Assembly (NCBI GenBank): GCA_014649355.1
Contig: BMSW01000004.1
Span: 16,608 to 80,607 of the forward strand
Source of the DNA: Streptomyces althioticus
GTDB taxonomy: Bacteria > Actinomycetota > Actinomycetes > Streptomycetales > Streptomycetaceae
Direction: 5' to 3'
Length of the DNA: 64,000 bases
The translations under genes were made by a program, and so were the position numbers. This document shows, in pieces, positions 9,865 through 18,352 of this stretch. How positions within the stretch are numbered: position 1 is the stretch's first letter; each line of letters begins with the position of its first letter. A model generated the notes under the pieces. The model was not told the DNA's origin. It saw only the letters and a list, made by a program, of their open reading frames with translations, and did no database searches.

Positions 9865-10286
9865 GACGGGTCTCCCTGTGGGGTGTGCGCAGGCGCGGGG
9901 TGCGCGGCCTGCTCCGGGTAGTGCGTCTCGAGTACGGCGGTGAACAGCGCGGCGACGTCCTCCCGCTCCAGGCCGGACTCCCGCGCACGGGCGGCCCAGT
10001 CCTCCAGCTCCGCGCGGAGCGGGGAGTCGGCGGGGGCCGCGCCGAGGGAGCGGCGCACGAAGGTGCCGAGGCCGCGCCGCGCCTCGACCAGACCCTCGCG
10101 CTCCAGCTCCCGGTACGCCTTGAGGACGGTGTTCGGGTTGACGGCGGTGGCCTCCACGACCTCGCGGGCCGTGGGCAGCTTGTCGCCGGGGACCAGCAGG
10201 CCCAGCCGGATCGCCTGCTTCGTCTGCTGGACGATCTGGACGTAGGTGGCCACGCCGCTGCGCCGGTCGATGCGGTAGTCGACCAC
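9861..10286 (-). CDS. GntR-family regulator, YtrA subfamily
   Basis: Short (141-residue) winged-helix repressor. The HTH spans residues 10-75 (AIRLGLLVPGDKLPTAREVV, then NPNTVLKAYRELEREGLVEA) and is followed only by a short helical tail of about 65 residues. That is typical of the YtrA branch, which represses an adjacent ABC operon. The start is GTG (VDYRID...). A perfect 14-bp inverted repeat ends 7 bp upstream of the start codon and is very likely its own operator, giving autoregulation of the three-gene operon. Confidence 0.92.
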   Translation of the reverse strand: MVDYRIDRRSGVATYVQIVQQTKQAIRLGLLVPGDKLPTAREVVEATAVNPNTVLKAYRELEREGLVEARRGLGTFVRRSLGAAPADSPLRAELEDWAARARESGLEREDVAALFTAVLETHYPEQAAHPAPAHTPQGDPS

Positions 10287-10293
10287 TCGACAA

Positions 10294-10327
10294 CCACCCT
10301 TTCACTATTTGAGTAGTGAAAGGGTGG
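10294..10327. promoter_or_regulatory. Operator palindrome of the YtrA-type regulator
   Basis: CCACCCTTTCACTA and TAGTGAAAGGGTGG form perfect 14-bp arms separated by TTTGAG. The right-to-left arm also supplies the AAGGGTGG ribosome site of the regulator. The region is clearly more AT-rich than its surroundings. Position and symmetry fit an autoregulatory GntR/YtrA operator. Confidence 0.82.
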
Positions 10328-10430
10328 TGCAGGGGTGGTGCGAAAGTCAACCGGGACCGATCGTGGCTCCGGCCGCGCATGCGACCGCCGATCCGTGAAC
10401 CGAACGGCGGGGCCCGTCCGATGAGGGGAC

Positions 10431-10982
10431 GTGAGCGAGATGAGAAGCGACGGCGAGCTGCTGCGCGCCGTCACGGCCGACGGCGACCGGCGCGCCTTCG
10501 AGGAGCTGTACCGGCGGTACGCGCCGTGGCTGACCGCGCGCATGCGCACCCGGTGCGCCGACGCCGCCCTCGTCGACGACGTCGTGCAGGAGACCTTCCT
10601 CGCGGTGTGGCGCGGCACGGCCCGCTGGCGTGAGGACGCGGCGGGCGCGGACGCCGCCGGCTGGCTGTGGCGGATCGCCTCACGCCGGCTGGTCGACGCG
10701 CTGCGCGGGGCCGGGGCACGGGGGCGGCTGCGGCAGGCGCTGGCGCGGCTGCGGCACCGGGACGAGGCGTCGGCGGAGGAACGCGTGCTCGCGGGGGTCG
10801 AGCACGGGGACCTCGCCGGCGCCCTGGTGCGGCTGTCGCCGGAACTGCGCGCGGTGCTCCAGGCGACCGTGGTCGACGGGCTGACCACCCGTGAGGCCGC
10901 GGTCCTGCTCGGCATCCCGCCGGGCACGGTCAAGACGCGGGCCATGCGCGCCCGCAGGCAACTCCGGGAGGCGCTGGCATGA
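10431..10982 (+). CDS. ECF RNA polymerase sigma factor
   Basis: Extracytoplasmic-function sigma factor, 183 residues. Region 2 covers about residues 20-95 (FEELYRRYAPWLTARM, DDVVQETFLAVWRG); region 4 covers about 130-180 (LSPELRAVLQATVVDG, then GIPPGTVKTRAMRARR). The start is GTG 10431 or ATG 10440; GAGGGG lies upstream of both. The next gene starts inside its stop (ATGA) and encodes a zinc-finger anti-sigma protein, so the pair is co-expressed and probably controls the ABC genes downstream. Confidence 0.93.
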   Translation: MSEMRSDGELLRAVTADGDRRAFEELYRRYAPWLTARMRTRCADAALVDDVVQETFLAVWRGTARWREDAAGADAAGWLWRIASRRLVDALRGAGARGRLRQALARLRHRDEASAEERVLAGVEHGDLAGALVRLSPELRAVLQATVVDGLTTREAAVLLGIPPGTVKTRAMRARRQLREALA

Positions 10983-11830
10983 CGTACGAGGACAGGCGCT
11001 GGCACGTGCCGGAGGATGACCTGCGGGCCTACGCGCGCGGCGGGCTCGAGGCGCCCGCGCTGTGGTCGGCCGACACCCATCTCACGGCGTGCGCGCACTG
11101 CCGTGCCGTGCTCGCGGGCCTCGGCGACCCGGTCGCCCTGGACGCCGGCTGGGAGCGGCTGGACGCCGAGATCGACGCGCCCCGGCCCGGCCTGCTGGAG
11201 TCGCTGCTGCTGCGGCTCGGCGTCCGCGACCACACCGCCCGCATGCTCGCGGCCACCCCCGCGCTGCGCCGCTCCTGGCTGGGCGCGGTGACGGCGGTGC
11301 TGCTGCTCACCGTGGCCGTCACCGTCGCCCGCACCGAGAGCGACCGGCTCACCTTGTTCCTCGCCCTCGCCCCGCTGCTGCCGCTCGCGGGGGTGGCGCT
11401 GTCGTACGGGCCGCGGATGGACCCGACGTACGAGATGGCCGTGGTCGCGCCGATGCACGGGTTCCGGCTGCTGATGATCCGCACGGTCGCCGTGCTGACC
11501 GCCGGGCTCGGGCTGAACGGCCTGGCCACGCTCGCCCTTCCCGGGTACGGGCTGCTCGCCCTGAGCTGGCTGCTGCCCGCCCTCGCCCTCACCGCCACGG
11601 CGCTCGCGCTGTCGGCCCGGCTCGGGCCCGTCCTGGCGCCCGCGCTGACCGGCGGCGGCTGGGTCGCGCTGCTGGTCACGGCGGACGCGGTCCGCTCCGG
11701 CGGGCAGGAGACGCTCGCCCCGTTCACCGCGGCCGGACAGGGCGTCTCGGCGGCCGTCGCCGTGCTCGCCGCCGGCCTGCTGGTCCTGCTCCGGGACCGC
11801 TTCGACCTGAGCCGGGACCCCGCGGTCTGA
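10979..11830 (+). CDS. Anti-sigma factor with HxxxCxxC zinc finger, multi-pass membrane
   Basis: Probable anti-sigma factor for the ECF sigma encoded just upstream, 283 residues. The N-terminus carries the zinc-binding anti-sigma motif H34-x3-C38-x2-C41. The remainder (about residues 95-278) contains roughly six hydrophobic segments, not the single span common in such proteins. This suggests the sensor is itself an integral membrane domain. The start overlaps the sigma stop by 4 nt. The polytopic C-terminus has no enzymatic signature I recognise. Confidence 0.85.
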   Translation: MTYEDRRWHVPEDDLRAYARGGLEAPALWSADTHLTACAHCRAVLAGLGDPVALDAGWERLDAEIDAPRPGLLESLLLRLGVRDHTARMLAATPALRRSWLGAVTAVLLLTVAVTVARTESDRLTLFLALAPLLPLAGVALSYGPRMDPTYEMAVVAPMHGFRLLMIRTVAVLTAGLGLNGLATLALPGYGLLALSWLLPALALTATALALSARLGPVLAPALTGGGWVALLVTADAVRSGGQETLAPFTAAGQGVSAAVAVLAAGLLVLLRDRFDLSRDPAV

Positions 11831-11849
11831 CCGCGCCCGGCCTCCCACC

Positions 11850-11875
11850 GGCCGGGGCGACCCACCGCCCCGGCC
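11850..11875 (+). terminator. Intra-cluster GC hairpin
   Basis: GGCCGGGGCG and CGCCCCGGCC form perfect 10-bp arms around ACCCAC, 19 bp after the anti-sigma stop and 26 bp before the ABC ATPase start. It may act as a partial terminator or mRNA-stability element that sets the ratio of regulators to transporter. Confidence 0.5.
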
Positions 11876-11901
11876 TCCACCACCTGCCACGGGAGTTCCC
11901 C

Positions 11902-12762
11902 ATGTCCCCCACCGTCTCGGCCTCCGGGCTGAGCCTCCACTACGGCGCGACCCGCGCCCTGGACGACGTGTCGCTGCGGCTGACCCCCGGCGTCACCGGG
12001 CTGCTCGGCCCCAACGGCGCGGGCAAGACCACGCTGCTGCGGGTCCTCGCCACCGCCGTGCCCGCCGACCGGGGCGCGTTCACCGTGCTCGGCCACGACC
12101 CCTCGACCGCCCGCGGCCGTCAGGAGGTGCGCCGCCGGCTCGGCTACCTGCCGCAGACGCCCGGCTTCCACCCGGACTTCACGGCCTTCGAGTTCGTCGA
12201 CTACGTGGCCATCCTCAAGGAGCTGACCGACCGCTCCGCCCGCCACCGCGAGGTGCGCCGGGTCCTCGACGAGGTCGGCCTGGCCGACGTGCGGGGCAAG
12301 CGGATCCGCAAGCTGTCCGGCGGCATGCGGCAGCGGGTGGCGCTGGCGGCGGCGCTCGTCGGCGACCCGGCCTTCCTCGTCCTCGACGAGCCCACCGTCG
12401 GGCTCGACCCCGAACAGCGCATGCGGTTCCGCGAGCTGATCGCCACCGCGGGCGAGGGCCGGACCGTGCTGCTGTCCACCCACCAGACCGAGGACGTGGC
12501 GATGCTCTGCCACCGGGTCGTCGTCCTGGCGGGCGGCACCGTCCGCTTCGACGGCACCCCCGCCGAGCTGACCGCACGGGCCGCGGGACGCGTGTGGAGC
12601 AGCGACGGCCGCGACCCCGGCGCGCTGGCCGGCTGGCGCACTGGACTCGGCACCTTCCGCAACGTGGGCGACCCGCCGCCCGGCGCCGACCTCCTCGAAC
12701 CCACCCTCGAGGACGGCTACCTGCTCACCCTGGACGGCGCGGCCGCGGAGGTGACCGCGTGA
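11902..12762 (+). CDS. ABC transporter ATP-binding protein
   Basis: Cytoplasmic ATPase subunit, 286 residues. Walker A GPNGAGKTT (near residue 36), signature LSGGMRQRV, Walker B FLVLDEPTVGLDP and switch region STHQTED are intact. The family (CcmA-like) powers ABC-2 exporters. The ATG has a GGGAG site eight bases upstream. Its stop overlaps the GTG of the following membrane gene, so ATPase and membrane subunits are coupled. Confidence 0.92.
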   Translation: MSPTVSASGLSLHYGATRALDDVSLRLTPGVTGLLGPNGAGKTTLLRVLATAVPADRGAFTVLGHDPSTARGRQEVRRRLGYLPQTPGFHPDFTAFEFVDYVAILKELTDRSARHREVRRVLDEVGLADVRGKRIRKLSGGMRQRVALAAALVGDPAFLVLDEPTVGLDPEQRMRFRELIATAGEGRTVLLSTHQTEDVAMLCHRVVVLAGGTVRFDGTPAELTARAAGRVWSSDGRDPGALAGWRTGLGTFRNVGDPPPGADLLEPTLEDGYLLTLDGAAAEVTA

Positions 12763-14279
12763 CGACGACCACCACCACGGCGCCGGCCCCGACCCCCGTG
12801 ACGGCCCCGCCCGGCGCCTCCTGGGCCGCCGTGTCCGCCCTCGCCCGCTTCGAGACGCGCAAGCTCCTCACCCGCGTGCCGGTGGTCGTCGCGTTCGCGG
12901 TGTACGTCGCCTGGACCGTGTGGCGCACCCGCGTCTCCTTCGACGGCTTCCCCGCGCTGCAGGACGCCGACCGCGCCACCCAGGACGCGCCTCTGCTCGT
13001 CGGCCTCGCGGTCCTGCTGAGCGCCAACCACGCCATGCTGCGCTCCCGCCGGCACGACACCGAACGGCACCTCGACGTGCTCGTGCTCCCCCGGTGGGGG
13101 CGCACGGTCGCGCACCTGCTGTCCGTCGTCGCGGCGGCCCTGCTGGTCGCGGTGTGCGTGGGCGGGCAGTTCGCCTGGGAGGCGCTCAAGCCGGGCGCGG
13201 TCGGGCACGGCTCGCCCGGCGAACTCCTCGTCGGCCCCCTGTCCGTGCTGCTCCTCGGCGGGTTCGGGGTGCTGCTGGCCCGCCTGGTCACCGCGCCGTT
13301 CGCGGCGCCGCTGCTGATCGTCCTGCTGCTCTTCCTCGCCACCTTCCTCGGCTTCTCCGACGACGGCTGGACGCGGTGGCTGATGCCGTCCGTCGGCACG
13401 TACAGCGTCGTCACCCTGCCCTCCGACCTGATCGGACGCCCCGCCGCGTGGCACGCCCTCTACCTGGGCGGACTCGCGCTGACCCTGATGACGGCGGCCG
13501 TGCTGCTGTCCGGCGGCGCCCGGCTGCGGACCGCCCAGGCGGCGGTCGCCTGCGCGGTGGCGCTGACCCTGGCCGGCGCGGTGGGCCAGTCCCGGGGCGT
13601 GCCGGAGTCCGTCACCGAGGCGCGCGTACGGGCCTCGGTCACCCCGGAGAAGGTCCACACCTGCGTCGAACGCGACGCCACCACGTACTGCGCCTTCCCC
13701 GAGTGGACGCCGCGCACCGGCGACTGGGCCCGGACCGTCGACGACGTCCGCGCCCTGGCCGGCGGCGACGCGCAGGACCGCCCCCTGGTCGTACGGCAGC
13801 GGGTCGAGGCGCGCTACGGCCTGGACGCCGACGCGACCCTCCCGCCGCTCACCCGACCCGGCGAGGTGACCGTGGGGACGGCCTGGGGCGGCAACCGGGT
13901 GCCCGAGTTCGCCGTCGCGGTGGCCGGTGCGCTGGTCACCGGCTCGGAGGCCACGGCGGGCGGGATGTGCGACGGCCGGATGGTCACCGTGATGTGGCTG
14001 GCCCTCGCCGACCGGCCCGACCCGGTCGCCGACCTGCGCCGGGTGCGGATCGACGACAGCGACACCGGCTCGGCGATCGTCGTCTCCCGGACGGAACCGC
14101 TGCAGATGACCTCCGCCCAGACGGAGCTGCTGCGCGAACTGCTGGAACTGCCCCGCGACGAGGCCGCCGCCAAGGTGAAGGCCGGCTGGGCCGAGCTGAC
14201 CGCCCCGAAGGTGACGACGGACCGCGTCGCGCGGGTGCTGGGCCTGGAGAAGCCCGAGGGGGAGAACGAGTGCCTGTGA
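12759..14279 (+). CDS. Large ABC-associated membrane protein
   Basis: 506-residue membrane protein. The first ~300 residues hold about six hydrophobic spans (for instance near 35-50, 78-93, 120-140, 157-205, 235-275). A soluble, probably extracytoplasmic domain (about 300-506) contains cysteines at CVERDATTYC and MCD. I recognise no catalytic motif. GTG overlaps the ATPase stop (GTGA). It probably acts with the adjacent ATPase and the next small membrane protein. Confidence 0.8.
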   Translation: MTTTTTTAPAPTPVTAPPGASWAAVSALARFETRKLLTRVPVVVAFAVYVAWTVWRTRVSFDGFPALQDADRATQDAPLLVGLAVLLSANHAMLRSRRHDTERHLDVLVLPRWGRTVAHLLSVVAAALLVAVCVGGQFAWEALKPGAVGHGSPGELLVGPLSVLLLGGFGVLLARLVTAPFAAPLLIVLLLFLATFLGFSDDGWTRWLMPSVGTYSVVTLPSDLIGRPAAWHALYLGGLALTLMTAAVLLSGGARLRTAQAAVACAVALTLAGAVGQSRGVPESVTEARVRASVTPEKVHTCVERDATTYCAFPEWTPRTGDWARTVDDVRALAGGDAQDRPLVVRQRVEARYGLDADATLPPLTRPGEVTVGTAWGGNRVPEFAVAVAGALVTGSEATAGGMCDGRMVTVMWLALADRPDPVADLRRVRIDDSDTGSAIVVSRTEPLQMTSAQTELLRELLELPRDEAAAKVKAGWAELTAPKVTTDRVARVLGLEKPEGENECL

Positions 14280-14980
14280 CCGCGACCCGGACGGCCGGGA
14301 ACACCCCGGCGCGCGAGGCCCGGCGGGGCGTTCTCCTCCAGCTGGTCCGCCCGGTCGCCCGCACGGTGCCCTGGTGGGCGCTCGCGGCGGGCGGCGGGCT
14401 CGGACTGCTGGCGGCCGCGCTGCCCCGGCTGTCCGGCGGCGAGGTCACCCCGTGGGCCGGGGTGAACGCCCTGCGGGCCGCCGCCCTGTGCTTCGCGCTG
14501 GGTGCCGCGTTCCTGCTGGACGACCCTGCCCGGCAGACCACCGCCGCCGTCCCGGTCCGCCGCGTCCTGCGGCACGCGCTGCGCTGCGCGTTGGTGCTGC
14601 CCGCCGCCGCCGTGTGGTGGTCGGCGGCCGTGCTGCTCGTCCCCGAGGAGGCGCGGCCCCCGGCCGGGGACGTCACCGTGGAGGCGGCGACGGCCCTCGC
14701 GCTCGCCCTGGCCGGCGCGGCCTTCGCGGTGCGCCGCCGGGGCGCCGGCCGGCCGGGTCAGGCGGTCGCCGCGTCCCTGCTGGTGGCCGCGGTCCTGGCG
14801 CCGCTGCTGACCCCCTCGGAGTGGTCACTGTTCACCGTGCCCGGCGACCCACGCTGGGCGGACGCCCACGGCCACTGGACGCTGCTGCTGTGCGCGGCGC
14901 TCCTGGCGGTCGCGGTGTGCTGCGTGGAACCGGTGCGGCGGCGCACACTCCGGACGCTCAGGTCCCCGTCCCGTTCTTGA
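14270..14980 (+). CDS. ABC-associated membrane protein
   Basis: 236-residue hydrophobic protein with about six spans (around residues 35-55, 65-83, 100-125, 136-150, 160-180, 205-220). No family signature is recognisable. The GTG at 14270 sits inside the end of the preceding gene and follows GGGGGAGAACGA, so it is translated from within the previous coding region. Last gene of the sigma/anti-sigma/ABC cluster; the ~185 bp after it contain only a dispersed Streptomyces repeat. Confidence 0.75.
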   Translation: MPVTATRTAGNTPAREARRGVLLQLVRPVARTVPWWALAAGGGLGLLAAALPRLSGGEVTPWAGVNALRAAALCFALGAAFLLDDPARQTTAAVPVRRVLRHALRCALVLPAAAVWWSAAVLLVPEEARPPAGDVTVEAATALALALAGAAFAVRRRGAGRPGQAVAASLLVAAVLAPLLTPSEWSLFTVPGDPRWADAHGHWTLLLCAALLAVAVCCVEPVRRRTLRTLRSPSRS

Positions 14981-14999
14981 GTACGCGGGTCCGCCGACT

Positions 15000-15032
15000 C
15001 CAGCCCGTCCGGCGCTTGAGGACGAGGCCCGC
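15000..15032. repeat. Dispersed Streptomyces intergenic repeat
   Basis: The segment CCAGCCCGTCCGGCGCTTGA followed by GGACGAGGCCCG matches, from memory, a short sequence that recurs between genes throughout Streptomyces genomes. It lies in the interval between the convergent ABC cluster and mshD. Function unknown. Confidence 0.5.
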
Positions 15033-15165
15033 CAGGGCCGACAAGGGGGGTCTGGGGGCGTAGGCCCCAGGGAGGAAGGGGCGGCGGGGGCGCAACCCCC
15101 GGCGCCCGTGCGGCCGGCGGCGTGCACGCCCGGCGTGATCGACACAGTGCCGGCCCGGCCGGCCC

Positions 15166-16092
15166 TCACGTCTCCGTCCGGTACATCAGGTCCGTCTCGT
15201 GGGTGACGAAGCCCAGCCGCTCGTAGACGGACACCGCCGCCTTGTTGTCGGCGTCGACGTACAGCATGGCGGTGGGCAGACCCTGGCCCGCCAGGTGGCG
15301 CAGCCCGATCGTCGTCAGCGCCTTGCCGAGCCCGCCGCCCTGCACGTCGGGGGAGACCCCGAGGACGTACACCTCGCCGAGACCCTCCTCGGCGTGCACC
15401 TTCGTCCAGTGGAAGCCGACCAGCCGCCCGTCGCCCTCCGCGAGGAAGAAGCCCGCGGGGTCGAACCACGGTTCGGCCTTGCGGTCGTCGAGGTCCCGCT
15501 GCGTGAGGGAGCCCTGCTCGGGGTGGTGGGCGAACGCGGCGGCGTTCAGCGCGAGCCACGCCGCGTCGTCCCGGCCGGGCTCGAAGGTGCGCACGGTGAC
15601 GCCCTCCGGCAGCACCGGGTCGGGCAGGTCCAGGTTCGCCAACGGGCGCCGCATCTGCCGCAGTTCACGGAACAGCGTCAGCCCGAGCACCTGCGCCAGA
15701 TGCCGGGCCGCGGAGTGCCCGCCGTGCGCCCACACGCGCAGCCGCTTGCCCGACGCGGCGAGCAGCGCCGTGCCGAGCGCCCGCCCGTGCCCCTGCCCCC
15801 GGTACGCGGGATGCACCACCAGCTCCGCGGCGGGCGGCTCCACCGGGTCGGTGTCCTCCAACTGGGCGTACCCGACCAGCTCTTCCCCGGCGGTCAGCAG
15901 CAGATGCGAGACGCCCTCCCGCTCCCCGCCGCGCAACTGCAGCCGGCCCTGCTCGGACACGGCCTGCTGGCCGTCGGCGCGCGCCGCCTCGTCGAGCAGC
16001 GCGAGCACCGCGTCGACCTGCGCCTGGTCGAGCGTGGTGTACGTCTGGAGCGAACGGGGGCGGCCGGGCCGGGAGAACGCGTCGCTGGTCAT
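15166..16092 (-). CDS. mshD: Mycothiol synthase MshD
   Basis: Last step of mycothiol synthesis: acetylation of Cys-GlcN-Ins by acetyl-CoA. The 308-residue protein has two tandem GNAT folds, as in MshD. The first has acetyl-CoA loop VVHPAYRGQGHGRALG (about residues 91-106); the second has VLGVSPDVQGGGLGKAL (about 244-260). The ATG at 16092 lies 7 nt after a TACCCT -10-like hexamer, suggesting a leaderless mRNA. mshA is in the same window at 60585. Confidence 0.93.
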   Translation of the reverse strand: MTSDAFSRPGRPRSLQTYTTLDQAQVDAVLALLDEAARADGQQAVSEQGRLQLRGGEREGVSHLLLTAGEELVGYAQLEDTDPVEPPAAELVVHPAYRGQGHGRALGTALLAASGKRLRVWAHGGHSAARHLAQVLGLTLFRELRQMRRPLANLDLPDPVLPEGVTVRTFEPGRDDAAWLALNAAAFAHHPEQGSLTQRDLDDRKAEPWFDPAGFFLAEGDGRLVGFHWTKVHAEEGLGEVYVLGVSPDVQGGGLGKALTTIGLRHLAGQGLPTAMLYVDADNKAAVSVYERLGFVTHETDLMYRTET

Positions 16093-16274
16093 GCGTACGA
16101 GGGTAAAGGGACGGCGCGACGAGGGGGCGGCGACGGGGCGCGTGCGGCCCGCCGCGGCGACGGCGGCGACCGTGGCCGAAAAGATAAACCAGGCTGTAAC
16201 CCGGAAGCCCCTGTCGCGCTACGCGCGTTGACTCTAGGCTGCGCCGGTACCCACTCGCACCGACAGGGGGGCGT

Positions 16275-18098
16275 ATGCCAGCCACATCCCCGGCGCACCC
16301 GCGCCGCAGACGCCGTACGAACCGTCTCCTCGCGACCGCCGCCGGTGTCCTCACCGTCGGTGCCCTGGCCGCCGCGGCCCTGCCGGGGTCCGCGAGCGCG
16401 GGCGAGCAGCACGGCAAGGGCAAGGGCCACGGCCATGGACCGAGCCGCTACCAGGACGTGCAGCTGCTGTCCTTCAACGACCTGCACGGCAACCTGGAGC
16501 CGCCCACCGGTTCCTCCGGCCGGGTCACCGAACTCCAGCCGGACGGCACGACGAAGACCATCGACGCGGGCGGCGCCGAGTACCTGGCGACGCACCTGCG
16601 TCAGGCCCGCAAGGGCAACGCGTACTCCATCACCGCGGCCGGCGGCGACATGGTCGGCGCCTCCCCGCTGCTCTCCGGCCTGTTCCACGACGAGCCCACC
16701 ATCGAGGCGCTGAACAAGCTCGAACTGGACGTCACCTCCGTCGGCAACCACGAGTTCGACGAGGGCGCCAAGGAGCTGTCCCGCCTGCAGAACGGCGGCT
16801 GCCACCCGACGGACGGCTGCTACACGGACAAGAAGTTCAAGGGCGCCGACTTCCCGTACCTGACGGCCAACGTCCTGAACGAGAAGACCAAGAAGCCCCT
16901 TCTCAAGCCGTACTGGGTGTGGAAGAAGAAGGACGTCAAGGTCGGCTTCATCGGCGTGACCCTCGAGGGCACCCCGAACATCGTGTCCGCCGAGGGCGTC
17001 AAGGGCCTCGTCTTCAAGGACGAGGTCGAGACGATCAACAAGTACGCCGAGGAGCTGCGCCGCAAGGGCGTGAAGTCCATCGTGGCGCTGATCCACGAGG
17101 GCGGCTTCCCGGCCTCGCAGGACTACAACTACGACTGCGACTCCGGGGGCTCCGGCGCCGGCATCTCCGGCCCCATCGTGGACATCGCGAAGAACGTCTC
17201 GCCCGAGGTGGACGCGCTGGTCACCGGCCACACCCACAACGCGTACGTGTGCACCGTCCCCGACCCGGCGGGCAACCCCCGCATGGTCACCTCCGCCGCG
17301 TCCTTCGGCCGGCTCTACACCGACACCACGCTGACCTACGACCGCAAGACCGGCGACATCGCCCGTACGGCCGTGAAGTCCGCGAACCACGTGGTGTCCC
17401 GCGACGTCCCCAAGGCGTCCGACATCACCGGCCTGATCGGCAAGTGGAACACCCTCGCCGCCCCGATCGGCAACCGCGCCATCGGCTACATCTCCGGCGA
17501 CGTCGTCAAGGACGGCACCGAGTCCCCGCTGGGCGACCTCATCGCCGACGCGCAGCTGGAGTACGCCCGCACGCTGGACCCGGAGACCGACCTCGCGCTG
17601 ATGAACCCGGGCGGCATCCGCGCCTCCCTCACCTACGCGGCGAGCGGCGCCGAGGGCGACGGAGTCGTCACCTTCGCCGAGGCGTTCACGGTCCAGCCGT
17701 TCGCCAACACGGTCAACCTGCAGACCTACACCGGCGAGCAGCTGATCCAGGCGCTCAAGGAGCAGGTCAGCGGCTCCAACGAGGCGGCCCCGAAGATCCT
17801 CCAGGTGTCCGACGGACTCACCTACACGCTGGACCTGACGAAGTCCGGTGCCGACCGGGTCGTCACGGACTCCATCCGGCTGAACGGTGAGGCGATCGAC
17901 CCGTCGGCGAGCTACCGCGTCGCGATGAACAGCTTCCTCGCGGGCGGCGGCGACGGCTTCACCACCCTGGGTCAGGGCGCCGACGCCCTGGTCGGCGACG
18001 ACGACCTGAAGGCGCTCGAGCAGTACCTGACGGCCAACTCGTCGGCCGGCGCCCCGCTCGCCCCGCCGGCGGCGGACCGCATCACGATCGTGCAGTAA
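16275..18098 (+). CDS. Secreted 5'-nucleotidase / 2',3'-cyclic phosphodiesterase
   Basis: Exported metallophosphoesterase that releases phosphate from nucleotides, 607 residues. A Tat-like RRRRRTNR segment (residues 10-17) and hydrophobic stretch lead to an AxA site (SASAG, about 39-43). Metal-binding motifs are FNDLHGN (67-73), GNHEFD (158-163) and GHTHN (319-323). The C-terminal nucleotidase substrate domain ends the protein (FLAGGGDGF). A TAGGCT -10-like hexamer lies at 16235-16240. The family is often phosphate-regulated in Streptomyces, but I see no convincing PHO box here. Confidence 0.94.
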   Translation: MPATSPAHPRRRRRTNRLLATAAGVLTVGALAAAALPGSASAGEQHGKGKGHGHGPSRYQDVQLLSFNDLHGNLEPPTGSSGRVTELQPDGTTKTIDAGGAEYLATHLRQARKGNAYSITAAGGDMVGASPLLSGLFHDEPTIEALNKLELDVTSVGNHEFDEGAKELSRLQNGGCHPTDGCYTDKKFKGADFPYLTANVLNEKTKKPLLKPYWVWKKKDVKVGFIGVTLEGTPNIVSAEGVKGLVFKDEVETINKYAEELRRKGVKSIVALIHEGGFPASQDYNYDCDSGGSGAGISGPIVDIAKNVSPEVDALVTGHTHNAYVCTVPDPAGNPRMVTSAASFGRLYTDTTLTYDRKTGDIARTAVKSANHVVSRDVPKASDITGLIGKWNTLAAPIGNRAIGYISGDVVKDGTESPLGDLIADAQLEYARTLDPETDLALMNPGGIRASLTYAASGAEGDGVVTFAEAFTVQPFANTVNLQTYTGEQLIQALKEQVSGSNEAAPKILQVSDGLTYTLDLTKSGADRVVTDSIRLNGEAIDPSASYRVAMNSFLAGGGDGFTTLGQGADALVGDDDLKALEQYLTANSSAGAPLAPPAADRITIVQ

Positions 18099-18114
18099 CC
18101 CGCAGGACGACGAA

Positions 18115-18148
18115 GAGGGGCCGGTGCCGGATGGCACCGGCCCCCCTC
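18115..18148. terminator. Bidirectional terminator hairpin
   Basis: GGGGCCGGTGCC and GGCACCGGCCCC form perfect 12-bp arms around GGAT, 19 bp after the nucleotidase stop and just before the convergent DUF1737 stop. It should serve both genes. Confidence 0.8.
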
Positions 18149-18153
18149 GCGTT

Positions 18154-18339
18154 CTAGCCCTCCACGTCCCACACGACCGCCTGCGCGACGATCACGCGCT
18201 CCCCGTCGAAGGTCACGGCCGGCCCCTCGTGCAGCCGGTACCCCGACTCGAGCGCCTCGCTGACCCGCCGGCAGAAGGCGGAGTCGTCGGGGCCGGTCAG
18301 TACGCGGTAGACGGGCAGTCCGTCGGGTGGATTCGCCAT
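18154..18339 (-). CDS. DUF1737 small protein
   Basis: 61-residue soluble protein of the DUF1737 type, recognised by YRVLTGPDDSAFCRRVSEAL (residues 11-30), GYRLHEGP and the C-terminal IVAQAVVW. Function unknown. It starts 13 bp after the sensor kinase stop on the same strand and so is probably the last gene of the two-component operon, although it could be transcribed separately. Confidence 0.85.
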   Translation of the reverse strand: MANPPDGLPVYRVLTGPDDSAFCRRVSEALESGYRLHEGPAVTFDGERVIVAQAVVWDVEG

Positions 18340-18352
18340 GCCTCCCAGCGTG

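Noticed and set aside
7979..11890. 1303-codon minus-strand open frame
   Set aside because: Only its last 333 codons (from 8980) are a real gene; the rest runs out of frame through the ATPase, the GntR regulator and antisense to the sigma and anti-sigma genes.
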